Origin: Pachypanchax playfairii
Lineage: Eukaryota > Chordata > Actinopteri > Cyprinodontiformes > Aplocheilidae
DNA length: 64,000 nucleotides
Direction of reading: 5' to 3'
NCBI GenBank assembly: GCA_006937955.1
Contig: SSNP01000125.1
Coordinates: forward strand, 1,277,369 to 1,341,368
The translations under genes were made by a program, and so were the position numbers. Positions 39,408 to 54,400 of the stretch are shown here, piece after piece. A model generated the notes under the pieces. It was not told the DNA's origin. It made no database searches and was given only the letters and a program-made list of their open reading frames with translations. Within the stretch, counting starts at the first letter, position 1; each line of letters begins with the position of its first letter.

Positions 39408-42400
39408 ACGAGGGGCGAGACTGCTACAAACTGCAAGTTTGACTGACAGTGACAAGCCTGGCTGGCTTGAATATTGATTTTGTTTGCACNACCTCTAAGC
39501 ATTTATCTTTTCCCCTTCAGGATTCTGTCCACTGTGGGTTCGGATTTCGACTTGCGGACCCTTCGGGCCGTGAGGGTGTTGAGGCCTCTCAAATTGGTGT
39601 CCGGTATACCCAGTAAGTTCATTCTCATCACTTTCATTCCAAACAACTTCTTGAAACACACGGAATGATTATTCTTCTAACGATGCAGAATACTTGTTGT
39701 TTTGGAGTGTAAAAATAGAAAGCCAAAGCATTTACGTCAATGTTATATGAACCTTCGGGGTCGTTTTGCATAATGCACCATTCTTTGCTCAATGTGCTCA
39801 TTTTCTAAATGTTACGGTGGCAGCAAAGTTGCAGCACGGCTGCCACTGCAGTGTTAATAATAGCTGTTTTTTCCTCTGTACGCCTGAGCTGGCAATTCAG
39901 CTCTTGCTCATCATAACTTAGGTCTTAATAAAAGGTTAAAAAATACAGTTTAAAAAGTGGATCATACTGATATGTGATGTATATTTGCACAATAACACTT
40001 GGACACACATTGGGTATATTTCAGAAAAAATTGTGTTTCACTTGAACTCAACGTGTTGTGATTGACTAAGTCTTTTCTATGGGATGATGAATATTAAAGC
40101 TAGCTTCTCACTGGTTGACTGTTGGCAACGAGCTGAAGACTCTAAATTACAGGAAAATAAAAACATTTTCAGCTGGACTCGGACTGGATTTGGTACTTCA
40201 GAGTTGAGTGGCTCTGCTGTGGACGGGCTTCTACTGATTAAAAGTGACGAATAATCTTGGAAAACATGTTAATTATTTCCTCATGGGGGTGTGACGATAC
40301 ACATAGCTCACGAGAACAAGGCAAGACAATATTTTACTTTGCTTTTCAGAAAAATAAAATAACAAAATATGTCATTAGGTATTCAGTGGATACCTAAAAT
40401 GCTGCCACACAAACGACTTAAAGTGCAACTTACATAGATACAGTCTGAGATTCAAAAAATAACATGAGAAATGGGAGTGACTGGCAGACTAAGGGGGCGT
40501 GGCATTCTGTGCTGTGACTGACATGTCACTCTGACTGACACACGCACCAGAGAGGGACAGGTGAAATGGAGCAATATCTGGACGAGATGAGCAGCTCTGA
40601 TCCGTATCGTTTCGAGCCGATAGTTCGCCCTGAAGCGGCTTGGTGGCATAGAATGGGGCTCTTCTCTGCTGGTACATGTACATTGTTGTTAGCTATGCTA
40701 TTAGCTCCAGTAATGTAGTGTGTGACTCTGCAAACAGGTGCAGCTGCGCGTGCGCAACCGCACTACTGTTTCAAGCTGATGGTTCGTACTGCAGCGGCTT
40801 CAGAATGGGACCTGTCCCTTCGTAGTATATTGTTGTTGATCAAAGCAAAAGCTAAATTTTGATTAGCTCGTGTAATATCTGTGACTCAGCCTCATGTGTG
40901 GCTGCGCGTTCGACCGTTGCACATTATTGCCTGCACAAAAACGTGTTTCAGAGAGGTGTCCAAGGTATAAATCAAAGTATCTCAGCATGAAGAGAAAACC
41001 CTTCAGTAACGTGCTAAAAACATGTTTTCACCAGTGTTAATTTTGGCAAGAAATTTTAATTTAGTTTTATTCATAGTCATTTAACTAAAATTCTTTTCAA
41101 TTTTAGTCACAATTTTAGTCACTAAACTAGTTTTAATTGTAGTCTAATTTTAGTCGACGAAAATATGTGGCAGTTTATTAGACTAAAATCAATTGTAGAT
41201 TTAGTCGACTAAAATAAGTATATTTTCTAAATTATTAATTTAACAACTGCAATATAGTATGGATGGACATTTTCTTACCATTCCACACTTCATCTGGCGT
41301 CTTCCCGGAAGCATCTCAAACAACTACGGAAGCCTCTGCTCACCGCTCAATAAGCCGAGCTCTGATTGGTTCTTTTCTCAGTAGCCCCAGCTGTTAACTT
41401 TTTGACTAATTCCTCTCTGCATCTTTCTTTTCCTCTGATTAGATTTCGTCGCTGTCTATTTTCGTGTAGTCCTTTATTTGTCAACGAAAACCAACAGAAT
41501 TTTAGTCATAATAATCGTCTCAAATAGGGCCGTCTATTTTAGTTTTATCGTTTAGTTTTCGTCCGCAAAAATATATTCGTGACTAAATTATGACAAAATA
41601 TTTTAGTCAACAAAATTAATACTGGTTTTCACACAATCACAAACACTAAAATGAACTCTGATAATGGCCGTATACACTTCCTGTTCAAACTCACTCACTA
41701 CTGAGTGGAGGTGTGGCCGAGACCGAGTTCTTTTATATCCCATAACGGCAGAATCCTGTCATCACGTTTAGAGAAAATAAGGTTTCAGCCAATAGCAATG
41801 CCTGATTCAAATTCAAGTGCAGTGTAACGTTTTAACCTGAAGAGGGCGCTCCACTAACGGTTTTTGGTATGAAATGAATAGTTGTATAAAAATGTGCTAA
41901 AATACCAAAAACAAGACCCAGAAATGTAGGCAGGACTATTAAACACTCATTTATAAAGTTTATTAGCTAAAAAAAGTTGATTTGGGGGTTAGTTGCACTT
42001 TAAATGAGGTAGGGGCTTCCTCAATGATGATATTTCCTCTCTCCAGAACCGTGTTGCTGTGCTGCTACCAGAGAGAACGTACGTTCTCACTGCTGCTTCT
42101 TTTCTTGTTATTCCAGGCAGATTAGACCCTACAAATGAGCATTACTGCCCCCACAGGTCACACTGGGAATAGTTCACACACCTACTTTTTACCCTTCAAA
42201 TCAGCTTTTTACAAAGACAAAAATTCTTGTGACAATTTAATCTTGCGAGATCTGCATGCCACAAGATCTTGTCACACCCCTACATATACTGAGGGAGGGT
42301 GATGAGTTGTGCGATTGCAGCTGGATAGATTGACAGGAAACTAAAAACACAAAGAGTAGCCATTTTGAAACTGTCAATAAACCGTATTTTATTTTATTAC

Positions 42401-45400
42401 ACAGAGATAAGACAAGACAAGATAATCCTTTATTGATCCTACTGGGGTGAAAGTCTGCATTTAAATCTATTGTATTAGCAAATGATTTTAGTGAAGCCTA
42501 CAGAGCAAATATTTATTTACTTTTCCAGTTACGTAACAGACAAAATGTAAAAGTAATGGGAGAGTGAGAGTTTTGCTCAACAAATTATACATTTTCAAAT
42601 CTAGGACCCCCTAAATAGTTTTTTTTATGAAGAGTTTTCGTACAGCCACAATTCCAATTAAACATTGAGAAAATGTGTAAAATAAAATATAAACAGAATG
42701 CAATTAACTGCTAATCTCATAAATCTTTTTTTATTGAGCCTTTTTGAGAAGTGTTACTGATATCAAATAAAAATTAGCTAATATTTTCTATAGAATGGTA
42801 AAATATCTTAGTTTCAGCATCTGATATGTTGTTTATGTTCAATTGGAAATGATAATATTTAAGTTTTTGAACTTTGCAGTTTTTGCAATTCTCTGTGTCT
42901 ATTTTCATTTTATGGAATTGGGTTTGTAAGAAATTCTTTCAAACTTCTACATGTATATTAAAACAATGAATCATCAATCTTGAATTTAGCAAAATCACAC
43001 ATTGTATGTCACGTGATACCCGTTAAAACGAGATTTGTGAGCCTGACCTCCTGCTCAGCCCATCTGCTTTTCAAAAACAGACTACAGATGCATTCATGTT
43101 AAACTGTTACATAAGAACATCTGATACTTGTTGCTGCACATCTGGTGGACTAATAAGGACTGTTTTACAATGAGCAGCACTGGCGGGCATGTTGGATACA
43201 GGAAGTGTTGTAGCTGGACCCTGTGAAATCCAGGGATTATTAAAAAATAAATAAATGACAGCCATGAAACACAATCTTAATTTCAATCCTAATTCTGCAT
43301 GAACTGTGTTCTTTAGGTTTACAGGTGGTGCTCAAATCTATCATGAAGGCCATGATTCCTCTGCTGCAAATCGGCCTGCTTCTTTTCTTTGCCATCCTCA
43401 TGTTTGCCATCATCGGCCTGGAGTTCTACATCGGAAAATTCCACCAAACCTGCTTTGACAATAACACAGGTAAGACACCAGCATAACTACTTTTTTCCCC
43501 ATAGAGCCCCACATCTGTTCTCATCGAGGCAGGGGCGCAGATAGGATCTTTAAACTAGGGGGACAAAGTTGTCATCACTTGCGTGGATTTTCAGCATACC
43601 ATTTTTAGAAAAAACAGAAAAACCCCTATGAAAAAAATTAAGCATAAAATATTATAAAAAATGATTTAATGCACTTATCATTTAGTAGGTCTTGAAAACT
43701 CATTGACTATACATGAATAAAATTGTCAAAATAAGCAGTCTACATGACAATTTTAAAGTTTCATCAAGTTAAATTACAAATGAACACAAAGCTCTTATTG
43801 TGAAGGTCTACATAGTTACTTCCGCTAATAAGCTAGCACTAATTTAAGTCTGAAAACATCACTTTAACTGACTAATGCGCATTTTAATGCAGTGGTTATT
43901 CACTACGAAATTTACTGAAACTATACAGTGAACAAACATGCATAAACAAACATAAATAGAGTGCTTTTAAACTCTTTGCATTCTTCGGAGTTGGCGGGTT
44001 ATGCCATGCTGCAGTTATCAAAAAAACGAGCTTCAAGTGTTTAATGTCTGACTTTTAAAAAAAAATTTGCCTTATAAGTGGGGGTGGGGTCAGGGTCAAT
44101 TTGGATCTCAGGGGACAGATCCCCCCGTCCCCCACCCCATCTGCGGCCATGTATTGAAGTAGAATTCAGAGAGTTTCAGATATAGAAATTGAATTTCAGG
44201 CCCAAAATCTCCAATGTGCATTTTGCAGGTGCAAATGAGGGTTTTTCATGTTTGTTTAGTTTACAATGTCATCACAAAGGTACACTTGCTCCAAAAACTG
44301 CACTGATGCAGTTTGCTCTTATTTATGACAAATACGCTGGAGGAAAGCCTGCCCACATTAATGGAAATCACTGCTAGGACAAACACAATCTGACTCTCAA
44401 GGACCTAGACGGTTTGTAACGTGCATTTAGTGGGAAGTATTGACCATCTTCAGAGAGCTGGTGTTTTCTGCTTCTTGGGAGAGAAAACAGAGCTAAAGGA
44501 GCAAACTGCTGCACTGCTGCATGTCAGGAAAGTGTAAATCATTGTCTCTTCCAGAGATGTGACTGTTAGATGTTGTTGCATCTACAAATAAAATTTACCA
44601 CATCTCAGAGAATTTTAAACAATTTATTTAAATTTCAAATTGAAAGAAAATGTAATTTTCTGAGATGCGGTAACCATCTGCTGTTTTACAATCAAAATAT
44701 CAAATTTTATAATTCAGAACATTACCACAGATAAGGATTCACTTCCAGAGGGGAACAAATGTAACCCAAATGAATTACCTTGCTGGATTTTTGTGGCAGA
44801 AACCCTCAAACAAAAAAAAAGAGAACAAAGGAAAAAAACATTATTAGACTATGGCATAGGGGCAGAACAAGGCATGCACTAAAGTTGCTGGTTCATTTTT
44901 TTTAAGTGGTCTTCTTCATGATCTTCAATCCTATCAATTAGGTCATAGTGGGAAAATATTCCTCAACATTTATATCGTTCTTCTCTAGTCCCAAGATTGC
45001 AATAATCTATAAAATTCTATACATTTTTTTGACCTTACATTATATTATTATACCACTTTTTTATTTGCCTTAACTTGGTCCTTTAAAGCAGAAACTTTCT
45101 CCAACGTGTCATTAACACATGCTAATTGTACTAAAATAATAAATATCTATATATTTATTAAAACAGTTGTTTGATGTGATGTGTAGATCCTTCTCTTACA
45201 GGAAATAATACAACTACAAATAACCTAATAACTTTGCATGTTTGTAATTATGACTATATATTCTTGTATTTGGTTTTGTTCTAATATCCTTATTCCACTC
45301 ATTTCCAGAGGAGATCCGAGAAGAGTTCCCATGTGGCCATGAACCTCCATCGCGGTTGTGTCCAGAAGGCACCGTTTGTAGAGGGTACTGGTTGGGACCA

Positions 45401-48400
45401 AACTATGGGATCACCCAGTTTGACAACATCCTGTTTGCTATTCTCACTGTCTTCCAGTGCATCACTATGGAGGGCTGGACAGACCTACTCTACTATGTAC
45501 GTATGACTCAGCAGAACCTAGCACTATCAATACTGGTTTTCAACGTAGGTGTAACTTTTAAATTATCAGTCAACACGCCCTTTAATATTTCAGTTCAATT
45601 TCAGAACGGACTGTACAATTTAATTAATTAGTTCTTCATAAAACACCTAAATAGACGTTAGGTACCAGGATATATCACAACACAACAGAAGCTAAAGATT
45701 GTCCTGTTGGTGATGGTTGCTATGGAGACCAATGATAGATTAGGATCTTTGTGTTTTAAATTAGTTGTCTCTTTAAATGTCTCCTTTCCATGTGTCCTTG
45801 TTATTGCAGCTTGTTGTTCTTTATTCCATTGTTTCCTTCTCATCGTTCTCTCCCTCCTCTGCTTTCATCTCTTCTGTCCCTCATACGCTGTCCCTCTCTC
45901 TCTCCTCCTGTCCCTCTTTCCCACTGCTGCTCTATATTTAAAAGGGCCTGCTCAGCCCAAGTTATTCTCGCAGCTGCTGGGGATGGGAGCAATAAAACTT
46001 TAATGGTAGAAAAAGGGGGCTGCGGTGCACTGGGTACACAGCAGCAGAACCAGGTTAGATGTTGGAGGCAGGCATGAGGGAGGAGATGAGGGAGCACAGA
46101 CGAGAAGGCCACGAGAACGACGATCAGAAGGTCTCACGGTGGGAGTGGTGAAAAGAATGAACACCGTAGAGGCCAATCAGTGACAGTGAGTGGAAGGGTG
46201 GGATGCTGGAAGGAGAGATGGTAGGAATAAAAGGAGACAAGGAAACAACACTGAAATAATTAATAGACAACTAAAAAGGTGAATATGAGTTTCCACAGAT
46301 GATGCAGAAGGAAAAATAAAGTTCATATTAGGAAAAAAAGCAGGTTGGCTGGACAAGAGAATGGAAGAGACAGCGAGAGAATGAGGAAAGCATTTGTGAT
46401 GCATTATTTACTCTGACAGAGCCACTAAACAGAGTGGCAGATATGCATTTACTTATTGAGATGACTTGAAACAGTCATGTGATTCCTGCTGCTGTATGTG
46501 TTTTGACAGCATATAAATTAGACCTTTAATCTTCCAATGTACTAAAATGACCGAGTTATGACCAGTATCGTTCAGATAAGTACATCCTTTTTTAATTGGT
46601 AAATAGCAAATGGCGTGTGTTTGTAAGTCACTTTTTTAAAGAGGCCATGCCATTAAAAACAGTTTTTCTGAGGTTTCTGTTGAATATTTTAGCTCCACAG
46701 GTGTTCTAACCTTCATAGTGGGTGTGAAAACAGGTCAACAACTTCTCTTTCAGTTTTTATCTCTCAAACTACGCAGGTAGAGATAAAACCTGAGTTCGAA
46801 CGGCCTGTATTTTTTTCGTCACAGCTCCTTTACTCATCAGTATTGATCAGCTCAGTTGAGACCACGCCTAGCATGCTGCTAGCTAGAAGCTGTAGCATAA
46901 GACGTATCTAACCGGAAGACACTCGGTGCTCTGTTGCCATGCGCAGAAGGGCAGGAAACAGTAAGCCTTGCTCTCATAGGCTACTTTGTTAGCCAATCAG
47001 CGTTCAGCAAATTTGAATAATGAATATTAATAAGTTGGAGCAGAACCAGGACAAATCTTCACGCAGACAGATTGAAAGGTCTGTTAATCAGTGTTTCCTG
47101 ACGTTTTTTAGATATAAAATGTTTCATATTACAGGTTAATACTTAAGAAATAACCACAAAGTCCTGAAATTAGTGTGAAATGACCTCTTTAAGTCAGATT
47201 CTGTCTCCCAAAGCGCTTCACACTACAATTTGTTATTCACCCATTCACACATTTAGTTGTGATAAACTACACACATATTGTAGCCACAGCTGTCCGGGGA
47301 CACACACTGACAGAACCAGGTGTTTTAACAGAAACACCTGGATATATTTTTCCTCATTGGAGACTTTTACAAACCTGCAGGCTTCAATCAAAACACACAT
47401 TTCATTGTTCATGAAGAGGATTATTAACAAATAGTATAACTGACAGATTAAGTGGTTATGTTTCCAGTCAGACTGAGTTGTATTACCTTAGTGGCATGTG
47501 TGCAAAGCAGAACATTGATTAGCTTGTATGACATGTTCGTATGTGTTTCCAGAGCAATGACGCCTCAGGGAGCGCGTGGAACTGGATGTACTTCATCCCC
47601 CTAATCATCATCGGCTCTTTCTTCATGCTCAACCTGGTGCTCGGTGTGTTGTCAGGGTAAGGGTTCAACTTTGTTAAAGGTCTTAAATGTGAGATTTGTT
47701 TACGGTTTGCAGTCCTATGATATCTCAATAAAAAATAAAATTAAGACATTTTACAGTAAAAATATTCTGACTATTAACTCTTGAGCTACTTACTCTTTGT
47801 GTGTGTTTGTCACTGTAGGGAGTTTGCCAAAGAAAGAGAGCGTGTGGAGAACAGGAGGGAATTCCTGAAGCTCAGAAGACAGCAGCAGATTGAAAGGGAA
47901 CTCAATGGTTACCTTGAGTGGATCTGCAAGGCTGGTATGTACAGTTTGCTCTACATGGGTGGGGGTTGTTTTACATATAATGACTTATGAATATGAAAGT
48001 CCTTCTCATATGGTGATTTAGTCCATCATAAAACTTTGAGTTAAAGCCTCAGCCAATAAAAGAGTTTAACAAAAGCAAAACCTTGAGCAAAAGTAACAGT
48101 TTTACAGTATTTAAAATAAATAAACAAATAAATAAATAAATATATTAGAAATTTGTATTAAAAATAAAAAATCTACTACTGTTACTACAGTTGCTCAAAC
48201 ATTAGTATATTATAATATTAATGTTATAAGTAATTAGAGTAGCAAAATTCATAACGTTTATTTATCGATTAGCTAAAACACCAGAAAGGTAACAGAAATT
48301 TTCCGCTATTATTTTCAACAAATGCAGACAATGGGGAAGACCTAAACAAAAACATACAAAAGGTGTCGGATTGGCCCAGACAAAGGTAATGGAAATGCGT

Positions 48401-51400
48401 CAAAATGGGTCTGAATCTACCCATTCCAGACCCTAGTGGAAAAGGGGCAATAGTGAGTTCTACTGGGTCTTATTCAATAGGCCAGTAACAGAGGGGAAGA
48501 AATTGCTCTCGTGGATTGAATGGCAGCTGTACCAACTACCTAAAGAGGCTGTAGGAAACTCTACCCCCCTTCATGCATGTCTACAAACTCCAGATTTATT
48601 AGGAACTGGGAGATTAATAAGAATCCATCGTTCATAAGAACCTTTGTGAACCTTTGCTTTACTTTTCCATGTCCACACATGGTCTTGAGGCACTTTATTA
48701 TGTTAACACTTTTGCTTTGTGTACTTTGCAGAAGAAGTCATCTTGGCGGATGATGAAAATGAAAACGATTATGATGGTATGAAATTCTATAATAGTATCT
48801 ACATAGATTCCTTTTTTACAGCGTTATCAAAGAAACAGTTCAAGTTTTAAGTGTTTTTGGTTTTTATCTGGAAAGGTTATGAATTGTTAAAATTATACCT
48901 GTTGTAGCTCTTTGAAGAACCTCAACTTGGGGAAATAGAGATTAGTGCTGAATGGGCGGAAGAGTCAACAGGACCAGTTACAAAGTGAATCTCTGCCGTC
49001 CTAAAGCAAGTGTAATAATTCATGACAACACTATTTTATACATTTTCACATGTGTTGTCAACTATGCAAAAACTCGGTTATTCCAGCAGGAATTTTATAT
49101 CATGACCTGAAGTCAAGGTTTTTCAAACAGTGTTGCTTGTACCTTTATGATATTTTGGAGCTCAGAGTTGACAGTAAACAGTAGTAATCAGCTCCTAGGT
49201 AGGACTCGCTGTTTGCATATTAGTCTGGTAAAAACTCTAAGGGCCTGATTTATCAAAGGTTTGAGGTTGTTAAAACAGGCGCAAACCGCAAAAACAAGCA
49301 GCAGGTGATTTACTGACGACACGCATGTAAAACTGCGCCTGTTAATCAGGAAAGGAAAATCAGAGCCTTCCTCACAGACCACACCACACAGCTTCTGGTC
49401 CAGGCCCTGGTCTTGTCCCGGATCGACTACTGCAACTCTTTGCTGGCCGGTCTTCCGGCGTCCTCGGTTAAACCTCTGCAGATGATTCAGAACGCAGCAG
49501 CACGTCTGGTCTTCAACCAGCCCAAAAGGGCTCATGTCACTCCGCTGCTCATTTCTCTGCACTGGCTTCCAGTTGCAGCACGCATCAAATACAAAGCTCT
49601 GCTTCTGGCTTACCAGACTCTAACACACACAGCTCCTACTTACCTTCACTCCTTCATCCAAACCTACATTCCCATGCGTCAGCTACGCTCAGCCGCTGAA
49701 AGACGCCTAGCGCTTCCACCACAACGTGGCATGAGATCATGTTCCAAACTCTTCTCCTCTGTTGTCCCCCGATGGTGGAATGACCTACCAAACTCGGTCC
49801 GTTCCTCAGAGTCTGCAGCTACTTTTAAGAGCAGACTTAAGACTCACCTCTTTAAAGAACACTTTCAGTCTTAATGTGGGATTAATTTATGATTTATGAT
49901 AGCGATTTGAGAATTTATCTCTCACTAAAAAAAAAAAAAAAAAAAAAAATGATACACTTGATGTATCAGCGTCGGAATTAAACTGGACTCCAAACAGTCC
50001 GCCTCCTTATATTGTTTCCTTCTCTTTGATTTCTTGCTTGTATGTTCTCTCAATGTAAGTCGCTTTGGATAAAAGTGTCTGCTAAATGACAGTAGTAGTA
50101 GTAGTAAACCGCCAGCAAGACACGCAAAGTCATTTTAACGCTTTTCCCCTTGATTAATATGCAATGTGGGCGTTTCTGTCTGAAGGTGCAAAATGTTGGG
50201 AGAGCATATAAGTAAGTGGACGTTCCAGACGCAGTGTGATTTATCAAACCTGAAAATGTTTGCGACTTCTAATTTCGCGCGGATTTTTACCGCCTTTAAA
50301 AAGCATGTCTTAACTCGGCTTAAAAATGACTGCAGTGATTGTTGCATGGAGAAGACACAGCGAGACGTGTGGATCATTCCAGCACACTTTGACAGTTAGA
50401 GCTGCGTCTCCCAGGGTAGATTGTCTAGTGCAGGCATCTCCAACCCTGGTCCTCGAGAGCTACTGTCCAGAATGTTTTAGATGCATCCCTGCTCCAACAC
50501 AGCTGAATCAAATGAATGACTCATTAGCAGGCCTTTGCTAAACTTGATGGCTTGCTGAAGAGGTAATTCAGTTAATTGATTCAGCTGTGTTGGAGCAGGG
50601 ACACATCTAAAACCTTCTGGACGGTAGCTCTCGAGGACCAGGGTTGGAGATGCCTGGTCTAGTGTGTGTCACAGGTTTTGAATGCAATGTTACGCGAGCA
50701 GATACATTAATTTTCCAAACATGATGCAAACGTTGTGGTAAATTATCCAGGATCACGATTGTTTCATTCTGAGGAACATTGTTATATTTACGAGGTTGAG
50801 AGATGGTGAATATGGAGATTGCGGCTCTTGGGTGCGTGTGTTACTTTATTCGTGCTTTATTCGACCCCCTTTAACCCCTGCACTCAACCCGACTGCTGGG
50901 GAGTAACATCAAACTAATCTGGCCCACACGAGAAACGTTATGGAGCGCACCACATCCTGAAAAGCAGGTGTCGGTGTTTGGACCGCACAGCGGGGGGGCG
51001 ACTTTCGCTCTGATCACTGTTGTTTGCTGTGTGTTGCACAACATTCAACAACATCACAGAGTGGAGCCTGAAGATGTCTTTGCTGCAGCTCAACAATATT
51101 TTTTACCTCTTCCGCTTATATCTGAAGCTCCAGTGGCTCGAGTTTCGTTTTATGTTTGCGCCTTTCTTGTGCTCGCAAGAGAATAGCACCGTCAGACTCC
51201 TCATTTGAATGTTGCTTTTTGTGCCGGTTAACAATTGCGCAATCAGTCTTAGTAGATCACCCGCAAATCAGGAACACGCCCTTGGCGCAAAACTTTTGCG
51301 GCGCACGCTATTTTGCGCTCTTTACTTGGAATGTTGATAAATCAGGCCCTGTGTCTCCAAACTGAGGTTGTTCACATAGCTGTGCACAAAAAGTGAGGTA

Positions 51401-54400
51401 TCCACTCAATTCCAATAAATCAACACACAAGTCAACATAATCAATAGAACCTTATATTTATAAACACAATTCTTTTTACTGCAGGTTCTCGAAGGAGACC
51501 CACAAAGAACCATAAGAACAAAGCAGAGCTTCTAAACCCAGACGAAGGAGAAGTGGACCTGGCAGTAGGTACTGTCTGTCTCATTTATTCTAACGCACAG
51601 TCACACAAAGACAAACCACAGGTGCACAGAGATGCACCTGATGAGATCTTATCTTCCATTTCAACATTTATCTGACCATCCTCTCCTGTTCTCCCTTGCC
51701 TTTTGCATTTCTGTCTTTTGCCCAGATGCTGTCCTAAAATCACCTTTGTTTTTTCCCTGTAGCCCCACATCCTTCTCCCTGTCTTTAACTGTTTTTTTTT
51801 ATCTTGTTCCAGCTTCACCCCACCAGGCTTTCATTCAGCACTATAAATCTAGACAGATTTTTTAAATTGTCTTGCGTGGTGGTTTTCCAACTCTAAATCT
51901 CCTAGTAGAATTAACATTTGGATTTATTTCACAATCCATTTTTTTCTTTTGCTGTAAGATTAAATTAGTTAATGATTTTAATTCTTGTTCAGTATTAATA
52001 ATGTTGCTAATATGATGAAGAATTCTTTTACTCTACAAAAGAAATAGAAATGTAGAATGTTCTAATTGGAAAGGTTTATTGTTTGAACAATATATTCATC
52101 ATTTTATAATAAAATGTTTTCACATTACTAAAATGTATATACCTATCTCATTATAATGTCATTTTTAATCTGTTATCAATGTTATCAGATTATACAATCC
52201 CAATTCCAACAAAGTTTGCTTGCTGTGTAAAATGTAAATAAAACAGAATACAGTGATTTGCAAAGCTGTTAAAATCCCTTGAACATAAACAATATTTATC
52301 AGAACTAAAATATATTCTAGCATGAACACAGGTAACACATCTGAAAAAGTTAGAACAGGCAACAAATTCACATCAACTCACATTTACATTTAAATTTAGT
52401 AAAATTCTACAGATGTAAGATCACCTGTTTTACTATGAAAACTATTTCCAGCCTTGTATTTATTGATAGATCAATATTTTATTACAAATACTATTCTTTA
52501 ATGCATGTGTGTGTATTGTTGTGCCAGTGAGCTAATGGTAATCCAACTTGACATTTTCCAGGCTCACCTTTTGCTCGAGCCAGTCTGAAGAGCTCAAAAC
52601 TTGAAGGGTCAACATTCAAGAGGCGGGAGCGCCGATTTCGCTTCTTTATTCGACGTGTTGTTAAATCCCAGGCCTTTTACTGGACCGTACTGTGTTTGGT
52701 GGGCCTCAACACACTCTGTGTGGCCGTAGTACACTACAACCAGCCGGAACCACTTTCGGATTTTCTATGTGAGTAGGAATGGGAACATACAAGCTCGCTT
52801 TGAGATCAAATGATCTTAAACATATGGATTAGTAGAAGGGAGTGGGTTAGCGAATTCCACAGTAGTGTTACTAAATTCAACAAGTAAGTTAATTCAGATG
52901 CAAACAGGAACTGGATTAAACATTTACTTTGCACGGTTGTTATAAAACAAGTTGCACAGGTTCAATCATTAGTAAAATTCTTTGCTCATTTGCGAAAAGT
53001 ACTAATAAAAACTTCTGCTTTTCCTGCCTTTCCCTTTTTCTTCTCGTTGTTGTCTTTCTTCATGTAGTTTATGCTGAATTCCTCTTTCTGGGGATATTTC
53101 TAACAGAGATGTGTGTAAAGATGTATGGCCTGGGGAGACAGGCTTACCTCAACTCTTCATTCAACTGCTTCGACTGCATTGTAAGATCCTGCTCTGCACC
53201 TGACTACAAACCTCACACAAAGACTGTAATACAAAACAAATACCCACTCAATGCATAAATCGAGCAATCTTTACACTCTTGTGTCAACTAGACAAGTCAG
53301 AAGTATGTTCAGCTCAGCTGCCATCGCCAATCAAGAGATGTTAAGTAACACAGCAAATATTATTGCTGTTGTTTATTTATTGATTGTGATTTTATCCCAA
53401 TTTTTGATGACAGCTGTTAGTAAAGGCGTTCATAAGTCATCAGAGCCTGACTGCTTGGTCATGAGATCTCATATAATCTGTTAGCAGTTTCAGTATATGT
53501 ATGTTGGAGGTGACACTGAACCACTACCAAGAGAAAATTATGCTTATTATTTCTGAAATTTTGAAAGTTATGACCATTTTGTGCAATTAGCAGATGCAGC
53601 TAGCCTGAATTGGAATTTCTCCAAACAAAATGTGTAACTTTTACTTGCTTTCAGTGAAGTCAAGCTAGCGGTTGATTGGATAATTTACTAACAGATGGCA
53701 AATAGTTGATTTAATGGTAAAGTTTTAAAGAGGCCATTCCATTAAAAACGTTTTTCTGAGGTTTCTGTAGAACATTTTAGCTCCACAGGTGTTCTTACCT
53801 TCATAGCGTGTGTGAAAACAGGTCAACAACTTCTCTTTCAGTTTTTACCTCTCAAACTACGCAGGTGGCGATAAAACCCGAGTTCAAACGACCTGTATCT
53901 GTTTCGTCACAACTCCTTTGTTCGTTAGTATTCATCAGCTCCCACAGTTGAAACCACGCCTAGCATACTGCTGGCTAAAAGCTGTTAGCATAAACACATA
54001 TCAAACCGAAAGAGACTACGTCTGCTGTTGCCATGAGCAGCGGGACAGGAAACAGTATACCTTGCTCTCATAGGCTAGTTTGTTAGCCAATCTGAGTCCA
54101 GCAAATTCGAATAATGAATATTAATGAGTTGCAGCCCGAAACCTGATGAAACCAGCTGAATCTTGACGCAGACAGATTGAAAGGTCTGTTAATCAGTGTT
54201 TCATGACATTTTTTAGATATAAAATGTTTCATATTACAGGTTAATGCTTCAGAAATAACCTGAAATTTGTGTGAAATGGCCTCTTTAAGCAAAGTTCTTG
54301 TAATATTGGTAAGCAGTCAGAGTATTTTTGGGGATGACTCTTAACTACCACCACCCCAGATTATAGCTGAATATCTTCAAAATTGACTGAATTTGTACAT

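Larger units (their letters stand above)
49240..51350 (+). mobile_element. 2.1-kb non-autonomous element with GGGCCTGATTTATCAA ends
   Basis: The left end AGGGCCTGATTTATCAA is matched by the inverse of the right end (TTGATAAATCAGGCCCT). It contains a truncated L2 LINE and a small hAT MITE, so its own length is nearer 1.1 kb. It is inserted in a GAACAACCTCAG-family element. Target duplication not clear. Confidence 0.8.
48890..51395 (+). mobile_element. GAACAACCTCAG-family palindromic MITE, interrupted
   Basis: The left part (48896-49130: TGTAGCTCTTTGAAGAACC, TCAACTTGGGGAAATAG) and the right part (51352-51376: TCTCCAAACTGAGGTTGTTC) are an inverted pair separated by the 49240-51350 element. Same family as 28239-28722 and 60960-61890. 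Confidence 0.6.

Noticed and set aside
49413..49874. 153-codon frame as an independent gene in intron 9
   Set aside because: It is the C-terminal part of an L2-type LINE reverse-transcriptase protein with a standard L2 tail; 5' truncated.
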